Below are positions 38,877 to 47,991 of a DNA stretch of 64,000 bases, in pieces. Below the pieces are notes generated by a model, which was given only the letters and a program-made list of their open reading frames with translations, did not search any database and was not told the origin of the DNA. The translations under genes were made by a program, and so were the position numbers. Position 1 is the first letter of the stretch, and every line of letters begins with the position of its first letter. Source of the stretch: an uncultured Raoultella sp. (lineage in GTDB: Bacteria; Pseudomonadota; Gammaproteobacteria; Enterobacterales; Enterobacteriaceae); NCBI GenBank assembly GCA_900759445.1, contig CAAEVH010000030.1, forward strand, positions 1-64,000, written 5' to 3'.

Positions 38877-39191
38877 TAGGTCTCCTGGTCGGATTTAATC
38901 ATTCCAACACCTTGTTTTACGCAAAAAAACGTTAATTGAGTCGCGAATAGTATCAAAAATACCCAGTGAGAGCACTAACAGAAATAGTCCAATTCCTAAA
39001 AGCTGTCATCTGAAATCGGTTTCCGCGCCGTCATCAGGGGGCGAAAATGCTAGCGCCGTCTCATTTTTTGCCTGTTTTTTGACCTCTGTCACTCACCCCT
39101 TTTTGTCATCCCTGCAAAAGCGCAGGTGGGATGAGTTCATTATCCGGTTTGCCGGGCAAACTGAACAAAAAACCGCTCACAGGACTCCAGA
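38877..39191. other. Intergenic control region of bax and malS
   Basis: About 315 bases between divergent genes. The bax side is AT-rich and presumably holds its promoter. The malS side carries inverted GGATGA hexamers fitting MalT binding (39106-39134), close to the malS start. No other structure stands out. Confidence 0.5.
39106..39134. promoter_or_regulatory. Candidate MalT boxes before malS
   Basis: TCATCC at 39106-39111 and GGATGA at 39129-39134 form an inverted pair of the MalT core hexamer GGA(T/G)GA, 58-86 bases before the malS start. malS is a MalT-dependent gene in E. coli. A further GGGGTGAG lies on the minus strand just upstream. Confidence 0.4.
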
Positions 39192-41225
39192 ATGAAACTC
39201 GCTGCGCTCGCGTCGCTCTTGTTGCCAGGAATGGCCTTCGCCGCCTGGACCACCGCCGATTTCCCGGCCTTTACCGAAGAGGGCACCGGCAGGTTTATCA
39301 GTCAAAACGAGGTGGCGAAGGGTACACGTCCGCTACAAATTAATTTTGACCAACAGTGCTGGCAGCCCGTCGGAGCCATCAAACTCAACCAGATGCTGTC
39401 CATGGAACCCTGCCGCGGCACCCCGGCACAATGGCGGGTCTTCCGCGAAGGTCGCTACACGCTTGAAGTGGATACCCGCTCCGGTACGCCGACGCTGATG
39501 CTTTCTCTGGAGGAAAAAGAGGCGGCGACAGCTTCTGCGCCGCAGCTGCGTCAGTGTCCAAAATGGGATGGTAAGCCGCTAACGCTGGATGTCAGCAAGA
39601 CCTTTGCCGAGGGTAGCAAAGTCCGTGATTTCTACAGCGGCAATGTCGCCACGGTCAGCGCCGGGAAAATTACGCTGCAGCCGGCCCCCAACAGCAACGG
39701 TTTACTGCTCCTTGAGCGGGCAGACACCACCGCCGACGCCCCCTTCAACTGGCATAACGCCACGGTCTATTTCGTGCTGACCGACCGTTTCGTCAACGGC
39801 AACCCGGCTAACGACAACAGTTATGGGCGGCACAAAGACGGTATGCAGGAAATCGGCACCTTCCACGGCGGCGACCTGCAAGGGCTGACCAGCAAACTCG
39901 ACTACCTGAAAGAGTTAGGCGTTAACGCGCTGTGGATAAGCTCGCCGCTGGAACAAATTCACGGCTGGGTCGGCGGCGGAACCAAGGGCGATTTCCCGCA
40001 TTACGCCTATCACGGCTACTACGCCCAGGACTGGACAAAGCTGGATGCCAATATGGGTACCGAGGAGGATTTGCGTCGCCTTGTCGATGAGGCGCACAAG
40101 CGCGGTATCCGCATCCTGTTCGATGTGGTGATGAACCACACTGGCTATGCCACCCTCGCCGATATGCAGGAGTTCAAATTCGGCTCGCTGTATCTGCAGG
40201 GCGACGAGTTGAAAAAAACGCTCGGGGAACACTGGACCAACTGGAAACCCGGCCCGGGCCAGACCTGGCACAGCTTCAACGACTACATCAACTTCAGCGA
40301 TAAAGCCGGCTGGGAAAAATGGTGGGGGAAAAAGTGGATTCGTACCGATATCGGCGACTACGACAACCCCGGCTTTGACGATCTGACCATGTCCCTGGCC
40401 TTCCTGCCGGATCTGAAAACCGAATCGACCACCCCTTCCGGGCTGCCGAATTTCTATCAACAAAAGCCTGATACGGCGGCAAAAGTGATTCCAGGCTATA
40501 CGCCGCGCGATTATCTGACCCACTGGTTGAGTCAGTGGGTACGTGATTACGGCATTGACGGTTTCCGCGTCGATACCGCCAAACACGTCGAGCAGGCCGC
40601 CTGGCAACAGTTGAAAACCCAGGCCACTGCGGCGCTGGCGGAATGGAAAAAGGCCAATCCGGATAAAGCGCTGGATAACGCGCCGTTCTGGATGACCGGT
40701 GAAGCCTGGGGCCATGGGGTGATGCAGAGCGATTACTACCGCCACGGTTTTGATGCGATGATTAACTTCGACTACCAGGATCAGGCGGCGAAAGCATCAG
40801 GCTGTCTCTCCAGTATTGACCTGACCTGGCAGCAGATGGCGGATAAACTGCAGACGTTTAACGTTCTGAGCTATCTCTCATCCCACGACACGCGTCTGTT
40901 CCGCGAAGGCGGCAGCACTGCGGCAGAACTGCTGCTGCTCGCGCCAGGCGCGGTACAGCTCTTCTATGGCGATGAGTCCGCGCGGCCGTTCGGGCCTACC
41001 GGCTCAGATCCGCTGCAGGGGACACGTTCGGATATGAACTGGCAGGACGTCGAGGGTAAAGCCGCGCTCAGCGTCACCCACTGGCAGAAGCTCGGCCAGT
41101 TCCGCGCCCGCCACCCGGCAATCGGGATGGGCAAACAAACCACGCTCTCTATGCCGCAAGGTTACGGTTTCGTCCGTGAAAACGCCGATGACAAAGTCAT
41201 GGTGGTATGGGCAGGCCAACGATAA
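39192..41225 (+). CDS. malS: Periplasmic alpha-amylase MalS
   Basis: Hydrolyses maltodextrins in the periplasm, releasing mainly maltohexaose for the maltose system. It has 677 residues with a signal peptide of 17 residues ending AFA-A. An N-terminal region (about 20-190) precedes the GH13 catalytic barrel. The nucleophile Asp lies in GFRVDTAKH and the acid/base Glu in MTGEAWG, with the third Asp in LSSHDTRLF. Cysteines for periplasmic disulfides are kept. Confidence 0.97.
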   Translation: MKLAALASLLLPGMAFAAWTTADFPAFTEEGTGRFISQNEVAKGTRPLQINFDQQCWQPVGAIKLNQMLSMEPCRGTPAQWRVFREGRYTLEVDTRSGTPTLMLSLEEKEAATASAPQLRQCPKWDGKPLTLDVSKTFAEGSKVRDFYSGNVATVSAGKITLQPAPNSNGLLLLERADTTADAPFNWHNATVYFVLTDRFVNGNPANDNSYGRHKDGMQEIGTFHGGDLQGLTSKLDYLKELGVNALWISSPLEQIHGWVGGGTKGDFPHYAYHGYYAQDWTKLDANMGTEEDLRRLVDEAHKRGIRILFDVVMNHTGYATLADMQEFKFGSLYLQGDELKKTLGEHWTNWKPGPGQTWHSFNDYINFSDKAGWEKWWGKKWIRTDIGDYDNPGFDDLTMSLAFLPDLKTESTTPSGLPNFYQQKPDTAAKVIPGYTPRDYLTHWLSQWVRDYGIDGFRVDTAKHVEQAAWQQLKTQATAALAEWKKANPDKALDNAPFWMTGEAWGHGVMQSDYYRHGFDAMINFDYQDQAAKASGCLSSIDLTWQQMADKLQTFNVLSYLSSHDTRLFREGGSTAAELLLLAPGAVQLFYGDESARPFGPTGSDPLQGTRSDMNWQDVEGKAALSVTHWQKLGQFRARHPAIGMGKQTTLSMPQGYGFVRENADDKVMVVWAGQR

Positions 41226-41237
41226 CCCCTTTTCTGA

Positions 41238-41266
41238 TGGCTCCCCGGTCTCCCCGGGGAGCCTTT
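41238..41266 (+). terminator. malS terminator
   Basis: GGCTCCCCGG...CCGGGGAGCC stem followed by TTT, 12 bases after the malS stop. Confidence 0.75.
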
Positions 41267-41399
41267 ACAGAATAAAAAACTAATATCTATCGATAATCCA
41301 GCATAAAAATGAAATCCTCGACATTCCTGCCGATTTGCACCGCATCGAGGCTGGCGTTATGGTTATCCACTTTCCAGGAAGACCGATAGATTATCCGCA

Positions 41400-42656
41400 A
41401 TGACATTTTCACTTTTCGGCGACAAATTCACCCGTCATTCAGGCATCACCCGCTTGATGGAAGACCTCAATGACGGCCTGCGCACTCCGGGCGCTATTAT
41501 GCTGGGCGGCGGTAATCCCGCGCAGATCCCGGAAATGAACGAATACTTCCAGACCCTGCTGGCTGACATGCTCGCCAACGGCAAAGCCCTTGATGCGCTT
41601 TGTAATTACGACGGTCCGCAGGGAAAAAGCGAGCTTCTGACCGTGCTGGCGCAGATGCTGCGCGAAGAACTGGGCTGGGAGATTGAACCACAGAATATTG
41701 CACTAACAAATGGCAGTCAGAGTGCATTTTTCTACTTGTTTAACCTCTTTGCCGGACGCCGTGCGGATGGCACCACCCGCAAAGTCCTGTTCCCGCTGAC
41801 GCCGGAATATATCGGCTACGCCGACTCGGGTCTCGAAGAGGATCTGTTTGTCGCCACCCGCCCGAATATTGAGTTGCTGCCAGAAGGCCAGTTTAAATAC
41901 CACGTCGATTTTGAACACCTGCAGGTCACGGAAGAGACGGGGATGATTTGCGTCTCTCGCCCGACCAACCCGACCGGTAACGTGATTACCGACGAAGAGC
42001 TGATCAAGCTGGATGCGCTGGCCCACCAACACGGCGTTCCGCTGGTGATTGATAACGCGTATGGCGTGCCTTTCCCGGGAATTATTTTCAGCGACGCCAG
42101 GCCGCTCTGGAACCCGAATATTGTACTGTGTATGAGCCTGTCCAAGCTGGGCCTGCCGGGCAGTCGCTGCGGGATCATCGTGGCCAATGAGAAAATCATT
42201 ACCGCCATCAGCAACATGAACGGGATTATCAGCCTTGCGCCCGGCGGAATGGGGCCGGCGATGATGTGCGAAATGATCAAACGCCATGACCTGCTGCGCC
42301 TGTCAGAAACGGTCATCAAGCCGTTCTACTACCAGCGCGTACAGGAAACTATCGCCATTATTCGCCGCTATCTGCCGGAAGATCGCTGCCTGATTCATAA
42401 ACCTGAAGGGGCGATTTTCCTCTGGCTGTGGTTTAAAGATCTGCCGATCTCCACCGAACTGCTGTACCAGCGGCTGAAAAAACGCGGCGTATTGATGGTG
42501 CCGGGCGACTTCTTCTTCCCGGGGCTGGATAAACCCTGGCCGCACACGCACCAGTGCATGCGCATGAACTACGTACCGGACCCGGAGAAAATTGAAGCGG
42601 GTGTGAAGATTCTCGCCGAAGAGGTTGAGCGGGCCTGGGGCGAAGCGCACGCGTAA
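41400..42656 (+). CDS. avtA: Valine--pyruvate aminotransferase AvtA
   Basis: PLP-dependent class I/II aminotransferase (transaminase C) interconverting valine and pyruvate with 2-ketoisovalerate and alanine. It has 418 residues. The PLP lysine is Lys249 in MSLSKLGLPGSR, and the PTNPTGN and DNAYG motifs are intact. In E. coli expression is repressed by alanine and leucine. Single gene, with no attenuator seen upstream. Confidence 0.97.
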   Translation: MTFSLFGDKFTRHSGITRLMEDLNDGLRTPGAIMLGGGNPAQIPEMNEYFQTLLADMLANGKALDALCNYDGPQGKSELLTVLAQMLREELGWEIEPQNIALTNGSQSAFFYLFNLFAGRRADGTTRKVLFPLTPEYIGYADSGLEEDLFVATRPNIELLPEGQFKYHVDFEHLQVTEETGMICVSRPTNPTGNVITDEELIKLDALAHQHGVPLVIDNAYGVPFPGIIFSDARPLWNPNIVLCMSLSKLGLPGSRCGIIVANEKIITAISNMNGIISLAPGGMGPAMMCEMIKRHDLLRLSETVIKPFYYQRVQETIAIIRRYLPEDRCLIHKPEGAIFLWLWFKDLPISTELLYQRLKKRGVLMVPGDFFFPGLDKPWPHTHQCMRMNYVPDPEKIEAGVKILAEEVERAWGEAHA

Positions 42657-42761
42657 CGCCTGCTCACAAAGCGTAACCCCGACCTCTTATGGCCTGCCGG
42701 ACGGCGGGCCATATCGCCCGGCTAAGGCGTATTGGTGCCGCTATCCGGGCCTCTCGCACGC

Positions 42762-43250
42762 CTACATCGCCAACGCCATTCGCCGACGCCGCTGCGCGCT
42801 CAGTCGCTCCAGCTCCGCACCTTCCAGACAGCGCAACGCCTGAGTCGGGCACGCGGCAATACAGGCAGGTCCCTCCGCGCGATGGCGGCATAAATCGCAT
42901 TTCAGCGCCTGCACGCCCTCCCCGGTCAACATGACGGTTATTGCGCCATAAGGGCAGGCGACCATGCAGCTTTTACAGCCGATACAGCGACGCTGGTCAA
43001 CGTACCAGGCGGCATTTTCACGTTGAATGGCGTCAACCGGGCAGACATTTGCACAAGGTGCATCTTCACACTGGCGACACAGCGTGGCCGTCGACAGCTC
43101 GTCACTTTTCACCACCCGGATACGGGGCGCAAACTGCGGCGCAGCAACCGTGGTACAGCTTTGATCGTGCTGATGCGAGACCACGCAGGCCACTTCGCAG
43201 GTCCGGCAGCCAATACATTTTTGTGCATCCGCGATGATAAAACGGTTCAT
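42762..43250 (-). CDS. ysaA: Ferredoxin-like 4Fe-4S protein YsaA
   Basis: A 162-residue polyferredoxin with four cysteine clusters: CIGCRTCEVAC, CRQCEDAPCANVC, CIGCKSCMVAC and CDLCRHRAEGPACIAAC. It can bind up to four [4Fe-4S] centres and resembles HydN/DmsB-type electron-transfer subunits. No partner oxidoreductase gene is adjacent, so its redox partner is unknown. The start MNRFIIAD at 43250 matches E. coli YsaA. Confidence 0.92.
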   Translation of the reverse strand: MNRFIIADAQKCIGCRTCEVACVVSHQHDQSCTTVAAPQFAPRIRVVKSDELSTATLCRQCEDAPCANVCPVDAIQRENAAWYVDQRRCIGCKSCMVACPYGAITVMLTGEGVQALKCDLCRHRAEGPACIAACPTQALRCLEGAELERLSAQRRRRMALAM

Positions 43251-43449
43251 CCGCTGCTCCATTGAGGATAAAAAAGCAGCGTGCCAGAAAACGCGGTCCC
43301 CGCGCCTTGATCCTGAATGGAATCAGCCCTTTTTTTACCTCTCGCCGGGGAATTTTAGTCATTTGCCTGAGTCTTCCCGCCGTAAGCAATGACGACGGGA
43401 AAAGATAGCGCGTATGGCAAAGACGCTTCCCGTCTGGGGGATGCCTCGC

Positions 43450-44265
43450 CTACGCCGAGTTAATATGCTCCTTACAGTAACGACGCTTCCACGCCGCCGG
43501 CGTCAGGCTGGTATGTTTACGGAAAATTTTGCGGAAATAGCCGACGTCATTGAAGCCGCATTTCATTGCTACTTCGGTCAGCGACAAGGAGTCGCTGATG
43601 AGCAACTTTTCCGCGGCCCTCACCCGTTGGCGGTGCAGCGCTTCAGTGAGCGTCAGCCGAAAAACATGACGATAAACGCGTCCCAGATAATCGGCGTTAC
43701 AGTGCAGCTCTTTCGCTAAGGTTGAAGCGGAAACCGGTAAATGAAACCGGGTATGAATGATTTGCTGCGCTTTCCACGCCAGCGCATTCCCGGGACTATC
43801 CGTTGTCTGCTCGCTTGCGGCTGCCGAGATTTGTTGCAGAATGAGCAGCAGAATCAATTCCAGTGCCGTGCTACGGTGGATATTTTCCTGCTCACGCAAG
43901 AATTGCCTGAACAGAGAAATAATATACTGCGGCTCACTCACCCGGGAGTGCTGTGGGATAGACAGCGGCGCTTTGGGAGTCAAATCGCCCTCATCCGGCA
44001 TCACTTCAAAATGCAACCAGTAGAATTTTAAATCCGCCGGGAACGGGTCAATACCGACATGTGAACGCTGCGGCCAAAGCAGTAAACTTTCTCCGGCATT
44101 CACCCTGAATATTTGATTTTCTTCGCGAATCGTTAATATCCCTTTTTCGACAAAAATGAGCTCCCAGGAAAGAAGCCGTCGCGCCGGATGGCTACCAATA
44201 CCCCGGGAAATAAATAACCCGCCATTTTGTACTTTAATCGGAAGAGACATGGATAATTCAAGCAT
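43450..44265 (-). CDS. AraC-family regulator of the arabinofuranoside operon
   Basis: A 271-residue AraC/XylS regulator. An N-terminal cupin-like sensor (about 10-120) is followed by two helix-turn-helix motifs (VSASTLAKELHCNADYLGRVYR and LTEVAMKCGFNDVGYFRKIFR). It is divergent from the GPH transporter-GH127 pair across a 250-base gap, so it most likely activates them in response to an arabinose-containing sugar. Effector and operator are not known. E. coli carries the yiaJ-S region here instead. Confidence 0.88.
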   Translation of the reverse strand: MLELSMSLPIKVQNGGLFISRGIGSHPARRLLSWELIFVEKGILTIREENQIFRVNAGESLLLWPQRSHVGIDPFPADLKFYWLHFEVMPDEGDLTPKAPLSIPQHSRVSEPQYIISLFRQFLREQENIHRSTALELILLLILQQISAAASEQTTDSPGNALAWKAQQIIHTRFHLPVSASTLAKELHCNADYLGRVYRHVFRLTLTEALHRQRVRAAEKLLISDSLSLTEVAMKCGFNDVGYFRKIFRKHTSLTPAAWKRRYCKEHINSA

Positions 44266-44516
44266 AGATATTCAATTTCTCGCTTTTTGCGCCACTTATA
44301 ACTCTGTTTATATCTGATTATTAACGATAAAAGCGCATCATATCGGATCGAAATCACACTTTTACGATGAAGTCGGAATCGTCATCTTTTTATACTTTTC
44401 CCTTCCCTTGTTGGTACCTGTATTTCGTGCAGAATAAATACCGTACTTTGCAAATTACACAATAAAACCCGCGATTAAGTGGGTTATTTTCCGCATATCA
44501 TCTCCGGGAGTTATTT
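44266..44516. promoter_or_regulatory. Divergent promoter region of the araC-type gene and GPH-GH127 operon
   Basis: AT-rich 250-base gap expected to hold both promoters and the regulator's sites. The half-site TTTTTATACTTTTC near 44388-44401 and the ATCGGATCGAAATCACAC stretch at 44341-44358 are candidate elements, but no direct repeat is clear. An SD-like CCGGGAG precedes the transporter ATG. Confidence 0.4.
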
Positions 44517-45917
44517 ATGACTTCGGCTCCGATTACGACCAACGATTTGGCACTACGTGCACAAAACGAAAAATTATCCCTCCGTGAAAAAATAGGTTAC
44601 GGACTGGGCGATGCCGGCGGGACGGTCATTACCTGCCTGATAATGAACTTTCTCACGTTTTTCTATACCGATGTTTTTGGGTTGACGCCCGCACTGGTCG
44701 GAACGCTGTTCCTCGCGCTGCGCGTTTTTGACGCCATTTCCGACCCGATCATGGGCGTTCTTGCCGACCGCACCCAAAGTCGCTGGGGACGTTTTCGTCC
44801 CTGGCAGCTGTGGATAGCCGTGCCTATCGGCATCGTTGGCGTACTCACCTTTACCGTACCGGACGCCAGTATGGGAGTAAAAATTGCCTGGGCATTCGGG
44901 ACCTATCTGCTGCTATCGGTCAGCTATACCGCAATCAATGTGCCGTACTGCGCGCTTATCAACACCATGACCACTCGTCATAGTGAAGTGATCTCATGCC
45001 AGGCGTGGCGTTTTGTATTATGCGGCGTGGCAGGATTTTTGGTCTCCGTGGGGCTACCGTGGCTGGTGAAAGCACTGGGCCAGGGAAATACCGCTCAGGG
45101 CTATCAGTATGGCGTTGGCGTACTCTGTGCCATTGCGGTGGTGATGTTCCTGTGCTGTTTCTTCTGGGTTCGCGAACGTGTCTCACTGGATGTGATGGGC
45201 AAATTTACCCTGCGCGAACATATTGCCGGGCTGCGCAGAAACGACCAGCTGCTGTTGATGCTGGTGATGTCATTCCTGCTGATCAACGTTTTTAATATCC
45301 GTGGCGGCGGCTACATGTACTTCATCACCTACGTCCTTGGCGGTTCAACTGGCTATACCTCCCTGTTTTTCACTATGGTGACCTTTGCCTCTATTTTCGG
45401 CGCCGTCATCATCAACCTGTTATCCCGCCGTTTTGATACCGTCACCCTCTACTACCACACCAACCTGGTGTTAGCGGCGCTTGCCGTCGTGATGTGGTTT
45501 TTACCCACCGGCCCGGCCAACCAGACCCTGTGGCTGGGAGTGATCCTCGGCAACGGTATTATTCTCGGCTTCACTTTGCCGCTGCACTTCTCGCTGATGG
45601 CCTTCTCCGATGACTACGGCGAATGGAAGACCGGCGTGCGCTCTTCCGGCATGAACTTCGCCTTTAACCTGTTCTTCATCAAGCTGGCATGGGCCTCCAG
45701 CGCCGGCATCATCAGCCTCGTGTTTATTTACGTGGCCTATCAGCCGGGCGCCGATAATCAGACGGCATCATCGCTGGCCGGTATCACCACAATGGAAACC
45801 CTGCTGCCCGCACTTTTCCATCTGCTGCTCGCCTTCGCGATCCGCGCCTGCAAACTCAATAATCCGATGATGGCGCGCATTGCCAGCGACCTGCGCACGC
45901 GCCACGTTCAGCCCTAA
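44517..45917 (+). CDS. GPH-family sugar:cation symporter
   Basis: A 466-residue twelve-helix glycoside-pentoside-hexuronide symporter (MelB/XynB-YicJ type). Family marks include the N-terminal [14 protein letters not shown] and the [21 protein letters not shown] region after helix 2, where the aspartates and arginines used in cation/sugar coupling lie. It precedes the GH127 gene by 10 bases in an operon, so it probably imports an arabinofuranosyl disaccharide or glycoside intact. Confidence 0.88.
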   Translation: MTSAPITTNDLALRAQNEKLSLREKIGYGLGDAGGTVITCLIMNFLTFFYTDVFGLTPALVGTLFLALRVFDAISDPIMGVLADRTQSRWGRFRPWQLWIAVPIGIVGVLTFTVPDASMGVKIAWAFGTYLLLSVSYTAINVPYCALINTMTTRHSEVISCQAWRFVLCGVAGFLVSVGLPWLVKALGQGNTAQGYQYGVGVLCAIAVVMFLCCFFWVRERVSLDVMGKFTLREHIAGLRRNDQLLLMLVMSFLLINVFNIRGGGYMYFITYVLGGSTGYTSLFFTMVTFASIFGAVIINLLSRRFDTVTLYYHTNLVLAALAVVMWFLPTGPANQTLWLGVILGNGIILGFTLPLHFSLMAFSDDYGEWKTGVRSSGMNFAFNLFFIKLAWASSAGIISLVFIYVAYQPGADNQTASSLAGITTMETLLPALFHLLLAFAIRACKLNNPMMARIASDLRTRHVQP

Positions 45918-45927
45918 GGAGTCCGTC

Positions 45928-47889
45928 ATGTCTGTTATGGAAGTCGATCTGCACAAACTGAAAATCACCGATCCATTCCTCGGTCAGTACCAGCAGCTGG
46001 TGCGCGATGTGGTGATCCCCTACCAGTGGGATGCGCTTAACGACCGCATCGACGAGGCCGATCCGAGCCATGCGATAGAAAACTTCCGTATCGCCGCCGG
46101 GCGTCAGCAAGGCGAATTTTACGGTATGGTTTTTCAGGACAGTGACGTGGCGAAATGGCTGGAAGCCGTCGCCTGGTCGCTGTGCCAGAAGCCAGATAGC
46201 GAGCTGGAAAAGACCGCTGATGAAGTGATTGAACTGGTGGCTGACGCCCAGTGCGAAGATGGCTACCTGAATACCTACTTCACGGTCAAAGCTCCAGCGC
46301 AACGCTGGACAAATCTCGCCGAGTGCCACGAGCTTTACTGTGCCGGGCACATGATTGAAGCTGGCGTCGCCTTCTTCCAGGCCACCGGCAAACGCCGCCT
46401 GCTGGAGGTGGTCTGTCGCCTGGCGGACCATATCGACAGCGTGTTTGGCCCCGGAGAACATCAGCTACACGGCTATCCCGGGCACCCGGAAATTGAGCTG
46501 GCATTGATGCGCCTGTATGACGTCACCCAGCAACCTCGCTACCTGGCGTTGACGAACTATTTCGTTGAGGAGCGCGGAACACAGCCGCATTTTTACGATA
46601 TCGAATATGAAAAGCGCGGCAAAACCTCCTACTGGAATACCTACGGCCCGGCATGGATGGTGATGGATAAGCCCTATAGCCAGGCGCACCAACCGATCGC
46701 TGAACAGCCTGTCGCCATCGGTCATGCGGTGCGCTTTGTCTACCTGATGACCGGCGTTGCCCATCTCGCCCGTTTAAGCCAGGACGAGGGCAAGCGCCGG
46801 GACTGCCTGCGGCTGTGGCAGAACATGGCCCGGCGCCAGCTGTATATCACCGGCGGCATCGGTTCGCAGAGCAGCGGAGAGGCCTTCAGCAGCGACTACG
46901 ACCTGCCAAACGATACGGTGTATGCCGAAAGCTGCGCCTCCATTGGCCTGATGATGTTTGCCCGCCGGATGCTGGAGATGGAAGCCGACAGTCAGTATGC
47001 CGACGTAATGGAGCGCGCGCTGTATAACACCGTGCTGGGCGGAATGGCGCTGGACGGTAAGCACTTTTTCTACGTCAATCCGCTGGAGGTCCACCCAAAA
47101 TCATTGAAATTTAACCATATTTACGACCACGTGAAGCCCGTTCGTCAGCGCTGGTTCGGCTGCGCCTGCTGCCCGCCGAATATCGCCCGCGTACTCACGT
47201 CGCTGGGACACTACATCTACACGCCGCATGCAGAGGCGCTCTATATCAATCTGTATATCGGCAACCATGCAGAGATCCCGGTGGGCGATAAGACATTGCG
47301 GCTGTGCATCAGCGGCAACTATCCGTGGCAGGAGCAGGTAAAAATCACCATTGACTCCTCCATGCCGATCAAACATACCCTCGCGCTGCGCCTGCCAGAC
47401 TGGTGCGATAACCCGCAGGTGACGCTGAACGGCGTGGTGGTTTCACGGGATGTCCGCAAAGGCTATCTGCACATCCACCATCGCTGGCAGGAAGGCGACA
47501 CTCTGCTGCTAACGCTACCGATGCCGGTGCGCCGCGTCTACGGTAATCCGCTGGTGCGCCATCAGGCCGGCCAGGTCGCCGTACAGCGAGGCCCATTGGT
47601 CTATTGTCTGGAACAGGCGGACAACGGCGAACAGTTGCATAACCTGCAGCTGCCGCGTAACGCCCGGTTCAGCGCTTTTGCAGGAAAAGGCATGTTTGCG
47701 CATAAGGTGCTTCTTCAGGCGCCGGGTTATAAGCAAACGGCGGAGAATGCGCAAAGCCAGGCGCTGTGGAGTTATGACCACACGCCGGCCACGCGCCAGC
47801 CGCAGACCTTAACCTTTGTTCCGTGGTTTAGCTGGGCGAATCGCGGCGAAGGAGAAATGCGCATCTGGGTGAAAGAAACGGACGAATAA
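45928..47889 (+). CDS. GH127 beta-L-arabinofuranosidase
   Basis: Cytoplasmic glycoside hydrolase of 653 residues without a signal peptide. It is predicted to release L-arabinose from beta-L-arabinofuranosides such as beta-1,2-linked disaccharides of hydroxyproline-rich plant glycoproteins. The zinc/cysteine active site of HypBA1 is conserved: Glu334 and Cys336 (AESCAS), Cys414 as nucleophile and Cys415 (CACCPPN). These correspond to Glu338, Cys340, Cys417 and Cys418 of the Bifidobacterium enzyme. AAGGA precedes ATG 45928. The substrate in this host is inferred. Confidence 0.92.
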   Translation: MSVMEVDLHKLKITDPFLGQYQQLVRDVVIPYQWDALNDRIDEADPSHAIENFRIAAGRQQGEFYGMVFQDSDVAKWLEAVAWSLCQKPDSELEKTADEVIELVADAQCEDGYLNTYFTVKAPAQRWTNLAECHELYCAGHMIEAGVAFFQATGKRRLLEVVCRLADHIDSVFGPGEHQLHGYPGHPEIELALMRLYDVTQQPRYLALTNYFVEERGTQPHFYDIEYEKRGKTSYWNTYGPAWMVMDKPYSQAHQPIAEQPVAIGHAVRFVYLMTGVAHLARLSQDEGKRRDCLRLWQNMARRQLYITGGIGSQSSGEAFSSDYDLPNDTVYAESCASIGLMMFARRMLEMEADSQYADVMERALYNTVLGGMALDGKHFFYVNPLEVHPKSLKFNHIYDHVKPVRQRWFGCACCPPNIARVLTSLGHYIYTPHAEALYINLYIGNHAEIPVGDKTLRLCISGNYPWQEQVKITIDSSMPIKHTLALRLPDWCDNPQVTLNGVVVSRDVRKGYLHIHHRWQEGDTLLLTLPMPVRRVYGNPLVRHQAGQVAVQRGPLVYCLEQADNGEQLHNLQLPRNARFSAFAGKGMFAHKVLLQAPGYKQTAENAQSQALWSYDHTPATRQPQTLTFVPWFSWANRGEGEMRIWVKETDE

Positions 47890-47951
47890 ACGCGGGAGGT
47901 AGTGCCGCGCCCCGAGGGAGTTCAACCTAAACATCCGCGCCGGCGCTACGC

Positions 47952-47980
47952 TGACCGGGCAGCGCAGGCTGGCCCGGTCA
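47952..47980. terminator. Hairpin between the GH127 gene and selB
   Basis: TGACCGGGC and GCCCGGTCA pair perfectly (9 bp) in the convergent gap. There is no strong T-run. Confidence 0.55.
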
Positions 47981-47991
47981 CCTGAAGAGAC

